A stretch of 64,000 nt of DNA from Blastococcus aurantiacus (GTDB lineage Bacteria > Actinomycetota > Actinomycetes > Mycobacteriales > Geodermatophilaceae): the NCBI RefSeq assembly GCF_900102425.1, contig NZ_FNBT01000004.1, forward strand, positions 310,001-374,000, in the 5' to 3' direction. Shown here in pieces: positions 43,810 through 52,062 of the stretch (position 1 is its first letter; each line of letters opens with the position of its first letter). Below the pieces are notes generated by a model. It saw only the letters and a program-made list of their open reading frames with translations. It searched no databases and was not told the DNA's origin. A program made the position numbers and the translations under genes.

Positions 43810-45783
43810 CTATCCGAACGTCAGGAGGATCGTGACCTTGGTGCCCTGCTCGACGGTCTCACCGGGGCTCACGCTCTGCCGGAAGACGCGGTCGCCGAAG
43901 AACCGGGTCGACTCGACCTGCAGGCCCACCGCCCGCAGCTTGGCGGTCGCGTCGGCCTCGTTCAGCCCGACGACGTCAGGGACCTCCACCAGCGGGACGC
44001 CGACCGAGACCCGGATCGTGACCGTGCTCCGGTACGGCGCCTTCTGGCCCGGCGCCGGGTCGACGGCCATGACCTCGCCCTTGTCGACGTCGGCGCTGCG
44101 TCCGTCGTCGCCCCGCACGACCTTGAAGCCGCGCTCCTCGAGGTTGGCGGTCGCCTGCTCCGGCGTCTGGCCGGTCACGTCGGGCACGGCCACCGGCGCG
44201 TGACCCTTGCTGACCAGCATGGTGACGACCTGCTCGCGCGTCAGCTGGGTGCCGGCCGGCGGGTCGAAACCGGTCACCATGCCGACGGGAACCGCGTCGT
44301 CGAAGACCTCGGTGCGGGTGATCTGCACCGGGACGTTCTCCTGCAGCTCGGCCTCGACCTCGTCGGCCGGCCGGCTCACCAGCTCCGGCGCGATGACGTA
44401 GCGCTCGGGCCCCTTGGACACCACGACCTCCACGTCGGTGCCCCGGATGGCCTCGCCGCCGGCGACGGGATCGATGGAGATCACGGTGCCGGCGGGGACG
44501 GTCTCGCTGAACTGCTGCACGATCGGCTCGGGGTCGAGGCCGGCCTCCTGGAGCAGGTCCACGGCCGCCTCGCGCGACTTGCCGACCAGCGCCGGGACGT
44601 CGGTCCAGCGACCGCTGCCCAGCCACCAGCCGACGGCGCCGATGGTGATCGCGAGCAGGAGCACGAGGGCGACGGCGAAGCGGGCTCGGCGCCGGCGGAT
44701 GTGCTGCGGCACGCCGGGGCGGGCGCGGTCCACGCCGGGACGGCGGCCGCCGACGTCGGTGGTCGGGCCGGCACCCATCCCGGGGAGCGTGCTCGTGCGG
44801 CCGCTGCGCTGGGCACCGAGGACGGCGGTGCCCGGGTCGCTGGGGTGGCGCGGGCGGGTCGGGCGGTTGGTCGGGCGCAGCGTGCCCGGGCCGGCGGTGC
44901 TGCGCCCGGTGGGGACCGGCACCGGCTCGATGCCCAGGTCCTTGCGCACGTCGAACAGCTCGGAGAGGAAGGCGCCGGCATCGATGGGGCGGCCGGCGGG
45001 GTCGCGCCGGGTGCCGCGACCGACCAGCTCGTCGACCTGCCAGGGCAGGCCGGGGACCTCGGCCGACGGCGCGGGGACGTCGTGGTGCACGTGCTGGTAG
45101 GCGACCGCGAGCGGGGTGTCGCCGCCGTAGGGCGGGTGCCCGGTGAGCATCTCGTACAGCACGATGCCGGCGGCGTAGATGTCGCTCCGGGCGTCGGCGC
45201 GGCCGCGCTCGAGCTGCTCGGGGGAGAGGTAGGCGACGGTGCCGATGAGGACGCCGCCGGTCTGGCTGGTCTGCCCGGTGCCGACGACGGCGCGCGCGAG
45301 CCCGAAGTCGGCGACCTTGACCACGCCGTCGATGCCGATGAGGACGTTCTCCGGCTTGATGTCGCGGTGCACGATCCCGGCCCGGTGCGCGGCGGTCAGC
45401 CCGGAGAGCACCGGCTCGAGGACGGCGAACGCCTCGGCCACGGTCAGCCGGCCGCGGGCGGTGAGCAGGTCGCGCAGCGTGCGCCCGCGCACCAGCTCCA
45501 TGACCAGGAAGACCAGGCCCTGGTCGCTCCCCTGGTCGCTGACCCCCACGACGTTCGGGTGGCTGAGCATCGCCGCCGCCCGGGCCTCGCGGGTGAACCG
45601 GTCGACGAAGGTCGGGTCGTGGGCCAGGTGCTCGGCCATGACCTTGACCGCGACCGTCTTGTGCAGCCGCAGGTCGGTGGCCGAGTAGACGGTGGACATG
45701 CCGCCGCGCGCCACCCGTTCCTCGAGGCGGTAACGCCCCTCGAGAACGAGGCCGACCACGGGGTCGGTCACGGCGGTGTCCAC
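43810..45783 (-). CDS. pknL: Serine/threonine protein kinase with PASTA repeats (PknL-like)
   Basis: 657 residues. Kinase domain about 16-280: ATP loop ARGGMSTVYSA, lysine in VAVKVM, HRDIKPENV and DFGLARAV, with activation-loop Ser/Thr in GTGQTSQTGG. A Pro/Arg-rich juxtamembrane follows, one TM at about 372-393, then four PASTA repeats to the C-terminus. PASTA units bind muropeptides, so the kinase senses wall status. GTG start at 45783 with a leaderless -10 box. Its likely substrate, the Rv2175c-like protein, is encoded nearby at 48627. Confidence 0.93.
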   Translation of the reverse strand: MDTAVTDPVVGLVLEGRYRLEERVARGGMSTVYSATDLRLHKTVAVKVMAEHLAHDPTFVDRFTREARAAAMLSHPNVVGVSDQGSDQGLVFLVMELVRGRTLRDLLTARGRLTVAEAFAVLEPVLSGLTAAHRAGIVHRDIKPENVLIGIDGVVKVADFGLARAVVGTGQTSQTGGVLIGTVAYLSPEQLERGRADARSDIYAAGIVLYEMLTGHPPYGGDTPLAVAYQHVHHDVPAPSAEVPGLPWQVDELVGRGTRRDPAGRPIDAGAFLSELFDVRKDLGIEPVPVPTGRSTAGPGTLRPTNRPTRPRHPSDPGTAVLGAQRSGRTSTLPGMGAGPTTDVGGRRPGVDRARPGVPQHIRRRRARFAVALVLLLAITIGAVGWWLGSGRWTDVPALVGKSREAAVDLLQEAGLDPEPIVQQFSETVPAGTVISIDPVAGGEAIRGTDVEVVVSKGPERYVIAPELVSRPADEVEAELQENVPVQITRTEVFDDAVPVGMVTGFDPPAGTQLTREQVVTMLVSKGHAPVAVPDVTGQTPEQATANLEERGFKVVRGDDGRSADVDKGEVMAVDPAPGQKAPYRSTVTIRVSVGVPLVEVPDVVGLNEADATAKLRAVGLQVESTRFFGDRVFRQSVSPGETVEQGTKVTILLTFG

Positions 45784-45790
45784 CCCGTCG

Positions 45791-45796
45791 AGTGTA
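45791..45796 (-). promoter_or_regulatory. -10 box of leaderless pknL promoter
   Basis: TACACT on the minus strand, 7 nt before the GTG at 45783. Confidence 0.6.
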
Positions 45797-45891
45797 GGAG
45801 CGCCACCGGGCCAGCGGCGCCCACACGCGGGAGGGCCGCCGGCGGGATGGGTTCTCCTGTCACACCGGCCCCACGGGCAGTCGCCGCCGGG

Positions 45892-47361
45892 TCAGGCGAG
45901 GTCGAGGCCCGGGTAGAGCGGGTGGGCGGCGAGCAGCTCGGCGGTGGCCGCACGGGTCCGGTCGGCGAGGCCGTCGGTGAGCACGTACTTGGCCTTCGAG
46001 ACGCCGCCGTCCCGGGTCGCGGTCGGGGTGGCGCCCTTCAGGACGTCGACGATGAGCTCCGCCGTGCGGTCGAACTCGGCGGCGCCGAAGCCGCGGGTGG
46101 TCAGCGCCGGGGTGCCCAGCCGGACGCCGGAGGTGTACCAGGCGCCGTTCGGGTCGGAGGGGATGGCGTTGCGGTTGGTGACGATCCCGGCGTCCAGCAG
46201 CGCGGACTCGGCCTGCCGGCCGGTGAGGCCGAAGGCGGTGACGTCCAGCAGCACCAGGTGGTTGTCGGTGCCGCCGGTGACCAGGCGGGCACCGCGGCTG
46301 CTGAGCCCCTCGGCCAGGCTCTGCGCGTTGTCGGCGACGGCCTGCGCGTAGCCGGCGAAGGACGGCTGACGCGCCTCGGCGAAGGCGACGGCCTTGGCGG
46401 CCATCACGTGCGGCAGCGGGCCACCGAGCACCATCGGGCAGCCGCGGTCGACGGCGTCGGCGAACTCGGGCTGGGCCAGGACGAAGCCACCACGCGGACC
46501 GCGCAGCGACTTGTGGCTGGTGCTGGTGACGACGTGGGCGTGCGGCACCGGGTCGAAGTCGCCGGTGAGCACCTTGCCGGCCACCAGGCCCGCGAAGTGC
46601 GCCATGTCGACGACGAACGTTGCGCCGACCTCGTCGGCGATCTCGCGCATCGTCGCGAAGTTCACGCGGCGCGGGTAGGCGGAGTAGCCGGCCATCATGA
46701 TCAGCGGCTTGAACTCGCGGGCCCGGGCGCGGACGGCGTCGTAGTCGAGCAGCTCGGTGGCCGGGTCGGTGCCGTAGGAGGACTGCTCGAACATCTTGCC
46801 GCTGATGTTGGGGCGGAAGCCGTGGGTCAGGTGCCCGCCGGCGTCCAGGGACATGCCGAGCATCCGCTGGTCGCCGAGGGCCCGGCGCAGCGTGGCCCAG
46901 TCGGCGTCGGTGAGGTCGTTGACGTGCTTCGCGCCGGCCTTCTCGAGTGCCGGCAGCTCCACCCGCTGGGCGAGGACGGCCCAGAAGGCGACCAGGTTGG
47001 CGTCGATGCCCGAGTGCGGCTGGACGTAGGCGTAGGGGGCACCGAACAGCTCGCGGGCGTGCTCGGCGGCCAGGGACTCGACGGTGTCGACGTTCTGGCA
47101 GCCCGCGTAGAAGCGGTGCCCCACGGTGCCCTCGGCGTACTTGTCGCTGAACCAGTTGCCCATGGTGAGCAGCACGGCCGGGCTGGCGTAGTTCTCGCTG
47201 GCGATCAGCTTGAGCGACTCGCGCTGGTCGGTCAGCTCCTGGCCGATGGCAGCGGCGACCCGCGGCTCGACGGCGCCGATCACCGCCAGGGCGCTGCGGT
47301 AGGCGTCCGAGGCCGTCGCGGCGTCGAAGGGCGTGGTGTGGGTGGGGGGCGCAGTGGTCAT
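45892..47361 (-). CDS. glyA: Serine hydroxymethyltransferase
   Basis: 489 residues, PLP fold type [24 protein letters not shown], the [17 protein letters not shown] block, GGHLTHG and the PLP lysine in [14 protein letters not shown]. Compared with the 420-residue standard enzyme there is an insertion (about residues 145-175) between QPHSG and GGHLTHG. Converts serine plus THF to glycine plus 5,10-methylene-THF. Start ATG at 47361 with CAGGAG upstream; expression is set by the ZTP riboswitch at 47392-47470. Confidence 0.93.
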   Translation of the reverse strand: MTTAPPTHTTPFDAATASDAYRSALAVIGAVEPRVAAAIGQELTDQRESLKLIASENYASPAVLLTMGNWFSDKYAEGTVGHRFYAGCQNVDTVESLAAEHARELFGAPYAYVQPHSGIDANLVAFWAVLAQRVELPALEKAGAKHVNDLTDADWATLRRALGDQRMLGMSLDAGGHLTHGFRPNISGKMFEQSSYGTDPATELLDYDAVRARAREFKPLIMMAGYSAYPRRVNFATMREIADEVGATFVVDMAHFAGLVAGKVLTGDFDPVPHAHVVTSTSHKSLRGPRGGFVLAQPEFADAVDRGCPMVLGGPLPHVMAAKAVAFAEARQPSFAGYAQAVADNAQSLAEGLSSRGARLVTGGTDNHLVLLDVTAFGLTGRQAESALLDAGIVTNRNAIPSDPNGAWYTSGVRLGTPALTTRGFGAAEFDRTAELIVDVLKGATPTATRDGGVSKAKYVLTDGLADRTRAATAELLAAHPLYPGLDLA

Positions 47362-47391
47362 GGGGGTCTCCTGGCCGGCGTCGTCAACAGG

Positions 47392-47470
47392 GTCGCCCAG
47401 GCGCGCGGCAGGGATGTCGCGGACCGCTCCCCGGTGGGTGCCCACCTCTTCGCGCCAGTCACGGCCCGGG
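47392..47470 (-). ncRNA. ZTP riboswitch (pfl motif)
   Basis: On the minus strand: CGTGACTGGCG, then GTGGG/CCCAC stem with CGGGGAGCG, and 3' CCGCGCGCCTGGGCGA, which match the pfl consensus in order. It lies 30 nt before the serine hydroxymethyltransferase start. ZTP, an alarmone made when 10-formyl-THF is low, normally raises expression of such folate genes. A TAACCT -10 box at 47472-47477 places the transcript start at its 5' edge. Confidence 0.92.
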
Positions 47471-47471
47471 A

Positions 47472-47477
47472 CGAGGT
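47472..47477 (-). promoter_or_regulatory. -10 box for the ZTP riboswitch-glyA transcript
   Basis: TAACCT on the minus strand just upstream of the riboswitch; it overlaps the last base of the preceding oxidase gene. Confidence 0.5.
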
Positions 47478-48613
47478 TATCGCGCGGGGACGACGGTGTC
47501 GCGGGGCACCGACCGGACGTCGTCGACGCCACACAGCGCCATGGTGTGCGCCAGCTCCTCGCCCAGCGCGGTGAGGACGCGGGTCACGCCGTCGGCACCG
47601 CCGGTGGCCAGCCCCCAGATGGTGGGCCGGCCGACGAAGACCGCCCGGGCGCCCAGCGCCAGCGCGGTGAGCACGTCGGAGCCGGTGCGGACGCCGCCGT
47701 CGGCGTAGACCTCGACCTCCTCGCCCACGGCGTCGACCACCTCGGGCAGGGCGTGCGCGCTGGCGACCGCCGGGTCGACCTGCCGGCCGCCGTGCGTGGA
47801 CACCCAGACGGCCGAGGCCCCGGCGCGCACGCAGCGGGCGGCGTCGTCGCCGCGGAGCACGCCCTTGACCACGACCGGCAGGCCGGAGAGGTCGCCGAAC
47901 CGGGCGATGTCGTCGAAGGTCCAGGTCGCCGTCGCCAGGTCCTGCAGCGAGGGCCGGTCGCCGTCGGCCGGGTGGTTGGCCATGCGGAGGCCGGTGGGCA
48001 GGGCGAAGTCGTGCCGCAGGTCGCGCCGCCGGCGGCCCAGGAGGGGGAGGTCGACGGTGAGGACGAGCGCGGTGTAGCCGGCGGCACCGGCGCGGCGGGC
48101 GAGGTCGTCGGTGTGCGCGCCGGAGTGCAGCCGGTAGAGCTGGAACCACTTCCGGGTGGCGGTGGCCTCCGCCGCCACCTCCTCCAGCGCGTGCGTCGCG
48201 CTGGTGGAGACGGTCATGAGCGATCCGGCGGCCGCGGCGCCGCGAGCGGTGGCGAGCTCCCCGTCGGCGTGCGCCATGCCCTGGTAGGCCCAGGGGGCGA
48301 CGCCGATGGGGGAGCGGACCGGGGTGCCCAGGAGTTCGGTGGCCAGGGGGACGGAGGTGGTCCCGGTCAGCACGCGGGGGCGCAGCCGCCAGGACCGCCA
48401 GGCGCCGGGGGCCTCGCGCAGCGTCGTCTCGGTCTCCGCACCTCCGGCGTAGTAGTCGAAGACGTCGGCCGGCAGCAGCTCGCGGGCCCGGTCCTCGAGC
48501 GCCCCGAGGTCGAGGTACGGGGGCTCGTGGCCGGCGTCCTCCGGGGTCTCCTCGCCGACCGCGCGGCGTCGCTGTCCGGGCACCGGGCTGTCAGCGGGTG
48601 GTGGAGGCGCCAT
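47477..48613 (-). CDS. FMN-dependent alpha-hydroxy-acid oxidase/dehydrogenase (LldD/lactate-oxidase family)
   Basis: 378 residues. Family sequences: [18 protein letters not shown] at the N-terminus, [18 protein letters not shown] with the FMN-binding Lys, the catalytic [11 protein letters not shown] (His-Gly-Gly-Arg) and [13 protein letters not shown]. Oxidises an L-2-hydroxy acid such as lactate, glycolate or mandelate; which one is not visible. ATG at 48613 is only 13 nt from the divergent ATG of the next gene, inside a palindrome. Confidence 0.9.
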   Translation of the reverse strand: MAPPPPADSPVPGQRRRAVGEETPEDAGHEPPYLDLGALEDRARELLPADVFDYYAGGAETETTLREAPGAWRSWRLRPRVLTGTTSVPLATELLGTPVRSPIGVAPWAYQGMAHADGELATARGAAAAGSLMTVSTSATHALEEVAAEATATRKWFQLYRLHSGAHTDDLARRAGAAGYTALVLTVDLPLLGRRRRDLRHDFALPTGLRMANHPADGDRPSLQDLATATWTFDDIARFGDLSGLPVVVKGVLRGDDAARCVRAGASAVWVSTHGGRQVDPAVASAHALPEVVDAVGEEVEVYADGGVRTGSDVLTALALGARAVFVGRPTIWGLATGGADGVTRVLTALGEELAHTMALCGVDDVRSVPRDTVVPAR

Positions 48614-48630
48614 AGGCTCGCAGCCTATGG
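48610..48630. promoter_or_regulatory. Palindromic overlapping leaderless promoters with both start codons
   Basis: The 21-bp sequence is a perfect palindrome of 9-bp arms (CCATAGGCT / AGCCTATGG) around CGC. Each arm provides a TAGGCT -10 box that ends 8 nt before the opposite-direction ATG: starts at 48627 (plus) and 48613 (minus). Both start codons are part of the arms. Confidence 0.75.
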
Positions 48631-48950
48631 ACACGTTGACGCCCACGGAGGTCGCCCAGCTCCTCGGCACCTCCCCGAACCGCGTCCGGCAGCTGCTGCG
48701 CGACCGGAAGCTGATGGCCGTCCCCGGCAGCGGCAACGGCAAGATCCCGGCCGCCTTCGTCCAGGACGGCGTGATCCTCAAGCACCTGCCCGGGCTGCTG
48801 ACCGTCCTCAAGGACGGCGGCTTCTCCGACGAGGACGCCTTCGACTGGCTGTTCCGCGAGGACCAGACGCTCCCCGGCACGCCGGTGCAGGCCCTGCGCG
48901 ACGACCGGCACACCGAGGTCACCCGCCGGGCGCAGGCGCTGGCCTTCTGA
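48627..48950 (+). CDS. Small winged-helix DNA-binding protein (Rv2175c-like)
   Basis: 107 residues. MDTLTPTEVAQLLGTSPNRVRQLLRDRKL forms an HTH of the excisionase/MerR type (48627-48710), then a C-terminal domain with FDWLFREDQTLPGTPVQAL. Rv2175c of M. tuberculosis, adjacent to pknL, is a DNA-binding protein phosphorylated by PknL. Here the same pair is split by the SHMT and oxidase genes but still close. Leaderless start inside the palindrome at 48610-48630. Confidence 0.88.
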   Translation: MDTLTPTEVAQLLGTSPNRVRQLLRDRKLMAVPGSGNGKIPAAFVQDGVILKHLPGLLTVLKDGGFSDEDAFDWLFREDQTLPGTPVQALRDDRHTEVTRRAQALAF

Positions 48951-48993
48951 CCCGCGTGCATCCGGCGCCGGCGCCGGCGCGGAAGGGACTGCC

Positions 48994-49338
48994 GTGGAGC
49001 AGCTGACCTACCTGGGGCTGCTCGTCGGGTGCCTGGTGGTGACCGCGCCCCTGGAGCTGGTGCTCGGCGTTCGGGTGTACGCCCGCTGGCGGCGCTTCCT
49101 GGTGGCGATCGTGCCGGAGGTCTCGGTCTTCATCGTGTGGGTGCTCTACGCGATCGCGCAGGGCCACTGGGACTACTCGGCGGTGCGCACCCTCGACGTG
49201 CGGCTGCCCGGTGGCATCCCGGTCGAGGAGGTGCTGTTCTTCCTCGTCGTCCCGCTGTGCTCGGTCCTGGCGCTGGAGGCGGTGCGGCGGGTGACCGGCT
49301 GGGACGCCGGCTATCCCGCGGAAGAGGCCGAGCGATGA
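48994..49338 (+). CDS. crtYc: Lycopene cyclase subunit, CrtYc-type
   Basis: 114 residues with three hydrophobic helices and the domain pattern YLGLLVGCLVVTAPLELVLG ... GGIPVEEVLFFLVVPLCSVLALE, in which PVEEVLFF is the conserved cyclase motif. With the next gene it forms the heterodimeric bacterial lycopene cyclase. GTG start with GGAAGGGA upstream. Stop overlaps crtYd start (ATGA). A GGCGCC-rich repeat is just upstream at 48963-48983. Confidence 0.88.
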   Translation: MEQLTYLGLLVGCLVVTAPLELVLGVRVYARWRRFLVAIVPEVSVFIVWVLYAIAQGHWDYSAVRTLDVRLPGGIPVEEVLFFLVVPLCSVLALEAVRRVTGWDAGYPAEEAER

Positions 49339-49682
49339 GCTACTCGGTCCTCGCGGTCGTGGCCGTGCTCGTCGTCCTGGTCGTGGACCTGGCGGTGTAC
49401 CGGACCCGCATGGTCACCCGGAAGGTCTTCTGGACCGCCTACGCAATCATCGTGTTCTTCCAGCTGCTGATGAACGGCGTGCTCACCGGCCTGGACGTCG
49501 TGGTCTACGACGAGCGCGCCATCTGGGGCCCGCGGATCGCCTACGCGCCGGTCGAGGACCTGCTCTTCGGCTTCGCCATGGTGACCCTGACCCTCGCCAG
49601 CTGGGCGGCGGTCAACCGGCGGGCGAACACCGCCAGGCGCCGCGGCCTGGACACCGAGACCCGGCCGTCGAGCACCCGGTAG
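49335..49682 (+). CDS. crtYd: Lycopene cyclase subunit, CrtYd-type
   Basis: 115 residues, three helices, with the cyclase motif PVEDLLFGFAMV and an upstream YDERAIWGPRI typical of the second subunit. ATG overlaps the crtYc stop. Its last 47 codons overlap the 3' end of crtB on the other strand (49541-49682). Beta versus epsilon ring specificity cannot be told from sequence alone. Confidence 0.88.
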   Translation: MSYSVLAVVAVLVVLVVDLAVYRTRMVTRKVFWTAYAIIVFFQLLMNGVLTGLDVVVYDERAIWGPRIAYAPVEDLLFGFAMVTLTLASWAAVNRRANTARRRGLDTETRPSSTR

Positions 49683-50494
49683 TCGGCGCGCTCGATCTCG
49701 CTGAGGATCCCGCCGTAGAGATCGGTGGCCGCCCGCACGCAGTCGCGGGACTCCGGCGCGAGCAGCGGCGTGCCGGGCGCGGCGTCGTCGTACCGGCGGC
49801 GGGTGATCGCCACCATCTCGCGCATCAGCGCCTCGAATCCGGGGGAGTGCCGCCTCTCGGCGAGCTGCTCCCGGGTGACGCCGTGCGCGGCCATGAGGTC
49901 GGCGGGCAGGTACACCCGCCCGCGGTCGACGTCCTCGGCGACGTCGCGCAGGAAGTTGGTCAGCTGGAACGCCTCGCCCAGCGCGATGGCGTGCGGCGCG
50001 GCCTCCTCGCGGGTCACGCCGGGCGCGGTGCCCAGGACGGGCAGCACCTGCAGCCCGATCACCGACGCAGAGCCCCACATGTACCGGTCGAGCGCGGCCA
50101 TGTCGGCGTAGGAGTCGACGTCGAGGTCGCTGGTCATCGCGGCGAGGAAGTCGACGAGGTGGTCGACGCCGATGTCGTAGCGGCGCCAGGTGTGCACGAG
50201 CGCGAGCCGGACCGGGTCCTCCGACCAGCCGGCGGCCAGCTCGGCCAGCACCGCGCGGGACCACTCGGTGAGGTCGCCCACCGGGTCCGGGCCGGGCAGG
50301 TCGACGAGGTCGTCGGCCGTGCGGGCGGCCGCGTAGAGCGCGTGCACCGCGGGCCGCCGGTCCGGGGTGAGCAGCCGGGTGGCGAGGAAGTAGCTCTTGC
50401 CGTGCTCCGCGGCGACGGCGGCGCAGTGCGCGTAGGCCGCGGCGAGCTGCTCCTGCCGCGCCGCCTGCGTCCCCGGCGGGTGCACCAGCGTCAT
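49541..50494 (-). CDS. crtB: Phytoene synthase
   Basis: 317 residues. Two Asp-rich substrate motifs: ARTADDLVD (DxxxD) and the second in FLRDVAEDVDRGRVYLP. Condenses two geranylgeranyl-PP to phytoene. The ATG at 50494 has GAGGAGG 5 nt upstream. Its C-terminus runs antiparallel over crtYd for 142 bp. Translationally linked to crtI through a 26-codon bridging ORF. Confidence 0.93.
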   Translation of the reverse strand: MTLVHPPGTQAARQEQLAAAYAHCAAVAAEHGKSYFLATRLLTPDRRPAVHALYAAARTADDLVDLPGPDPVGDLTEWSRAVLAELAAGWSEDPVRLALVHTWRRYDIGVDHLVDFLAAMTSDLDVDSYADMAALDRYMWGSASVIGLQVLPVLGTAPGVTREEAAPHAIALGEAFQLTNFLRDVAEDVDRGRVYLPADLMAAHGVTREQLAERRHSPGFEALMREMVAITRRRYDDAAPGTPLLAPESRDCVRAATDLYGGILSEIERADYRVLDGRVSVSRPRRLAVFARRLTAAQLARVRVTMAKPKSRSSTGA

Positions 50495-50571
50495 GAGACC
50501 TCCTCGCTGGCGCTCGTCGGCCCCATGCCGCGGCGTGCTCTGTTTCTGGATGACCTCGCAAGCTCGGTCAT
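50491..50571 (-). CDS. 26-codon bridging ORF between crtI and crtB
   Basis: The ATG (50571) overlaps the crtI stop as ATGA, and the stop overlaps the crtB start as ATGA. Peptide starts MTELARSSRNRARR. It contains the crtB ribosome binding site within its last codons (GAGGAG). No domain; probably serves coupling between crtI and crtB, though a functional peptide cannot be excluded. Confidence 0.4.
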   Translation of the reverse strand: MTELARSSRNRARRGMGPTSASEEVS

Positions 50572-52061
50572 CGGGCCACCGGCCCGGTGATCCGCTCGGC
50601 GGCCAGCCGGCCACTGATCAGCACCATCGGCACACCGACCCCCGGCTGCACCGAGGAGCCGGCCAGCACCACGTTCTCCGGCCCGCGCCGGGGGAGGGTC
50701 GAGGGCCGGAAGGGGCCGGTCTGGCCGAAGGTGTGCGCCAGCGCGAACGGCGTGCCCGCGGCCATGCCCTGGTCGGCCCAGGTCAGCGGGGTGTCCATGT
50801 GCTCCACCTCGATCGCGTCGGCGATGCCGGTCCAGCCGCGCGCATCCAGGGTGGCCAGCAGCTCCTCGCGGTAGCGCGGGCCGAGGGTCGCCCAGTCCAG
50901 GTCGGGGTTGCCGCCGCTGCGCGGGTCGAGGTTGGGGGTGGGGGCCACGACGCTGACCACCTGACCGCCCTCGGGGGCCAGCGTGCGGTCGGTGACCGAC
51001 GGCATGCTGATCAGCAGGCTGGGGTCGCTCATCGGCCGGCCGTCGCGGGTCAGCTCGTCGAAGACCTGCTGCCACGACCCGCCGAAGCTGATGGTGTGGT
51101 GGGCCTGGCCGGGCAGCTCGTCGCGCACGCCGACGTGCAGGGCCACGCACGACGGGGACCAGACCGGCCGGCGGGGGGCGGGCACGCCGGGCACCAGCCG
51201 CCAGGGCGCGTCGCTGGTGACCACGACGGCGTCGGCGGGCAGCACCTCGCCGTCGGCCAGGCGCACGCCGCTCACCCGCCGTCCCGACGTCGGGAGCGCG
51301 ATGACGCTCGCCCCGTAGCGGAACTCCACGCCCGCGTCGGCGGCCGCGGCGGCCAGGGCGCGGGGGACGGCCGCGATCCCGCCCTCCGGGTGCCAGACCC
51401 CGGCGCCGATGTCGAGCTGGGCGATGACGGCGTAGGCCGCGATGGCCTTGAAGGGGGAGACGCCGGCGTAGAGCGCCTGGAAGCTGAACAGCCGGCGCAG
51501 GCGGTCGTCGGCGAAGTACTTGCCCACGTGGGTGGACAGCCGGCCGAAGCCGCCACGGCGGGCCAGCTGCACCAGCTCCGGCCCCAGCAGGTCGAGCGGG
51601 GAGTCCAGGTTGCGGTCGATGAAGGTCGTCAGCTGCAGCCGGTACAGCTCGGCGAGGTCGGCGAGGTAGCGGCGCAGCGCGTCGGCCTCGGCCGGCCCGC
51701 AGAGCCGGGCGACCTCCGCGGCGAACGCGTCCGGCGCGGCGTGCACGTCGAGGGAGGTGCCGTCGGCGAACTGCGCGCGGTAGCTGGTCTCGAGCGGCGT
51801 CAGCGTGAGCCGGTCGGACGTCTTCTCGCCGACGGCGGCGAAGGTGTCGGCGAGCACCTCGGGCGCGGTGAAGACCGAGGGGCCGGTGTCCAGGGCGTAG
51901 CCGTGCGACTCGATTCGCCCGGCGCGACCGCCGGGGCCCTCCCCGCGCTCGACGACGGTGACCTCGCGGCCGGCGCCGCGCAGCCGGAGCGCCGTCGCCA
52001 GGCCGGCCAGGCCGGCACCGACGACGACGACGCGGTCGGTGGGTCCGGGAACGGTCCGCAC
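50568..52061 (-). CDS. crtI: Phytoene desaturase
   Basis: 497 residues. N-terminal FAD motif VVVGAGLAGLATALRLRGAG, the ERGEGPGGRAG second element, the central FSFQALYAGVSPFKAIAAYAVI and the C-terminal GSSVQPGVGVPMVLISGRLAAE, all typical of CrtI. Makes lycopene (or a less desaturated product) from phytoene with FAD. GTG start one base after the crtE stop, same operon. Confidence 0.93.
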   Translation of the reverse strand: MRTVPGPTDRVVVVGAGLAGLATALRLRGAGREVTVVERGEGPGGRAGRIESHGYALDTGPSVFTAPEVLADTFAAVGEKTSDRLTLTPLETSYRAQFADGTSLDVHAAPDAFAAEVARLCGPAEADALRRYLADLAELYRLQLTTFIDRNLDSPLDLLGPELVQLARRGGFGRLSTHVGKYFADDRLRRLFSFQALYAGVSPFKAIAAYAVIAQLDIGAGVWHPEGGIAAVPRALAAAAADAGVEFRYGASVIALPTSGRRVSGVRLADGEVLPADAVVVTSDAPWRLVPGVPAPRRPVWSPSCVALHVGVRDELPGQAHHTISFGGSWQQVFDELTRDGRPMSDPSLLISMPSVTDRTLAPEGGQVVSVVAPTPNLDPRSGGNPDLDWATLGPRYREELLATLDARGWTGIADAIEVEHMDTPLTWADQGMAAGTPFALAHTFGQTGPFRPSTLPRRGPENVVLAGSSVQPGVGVPMVLISGRLAAERITGPVAR

Positions 52062-52062
52062 G

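Noticed and set aside
47362..47532. Longer N-terminus for the SHMT gene
   Set aside because: These codons are the ZTP riboswitch. The family N-terminus and a ribosome site fit the ATG at 47361.
43459..47574. A 1371-codon plus-strand open frame over nfo, pknL and SHMT
   Set aside because: It shadows three well-supported minus-strand genes, and its translation is low-complexity Gly/Arg/Val without any domain.
48963..48983. GGCGCC tandem repeat as a regulatory site for crtYc
   Set aside because: Short GC palindromes like this are frequent by chance at this base composition; no further support.
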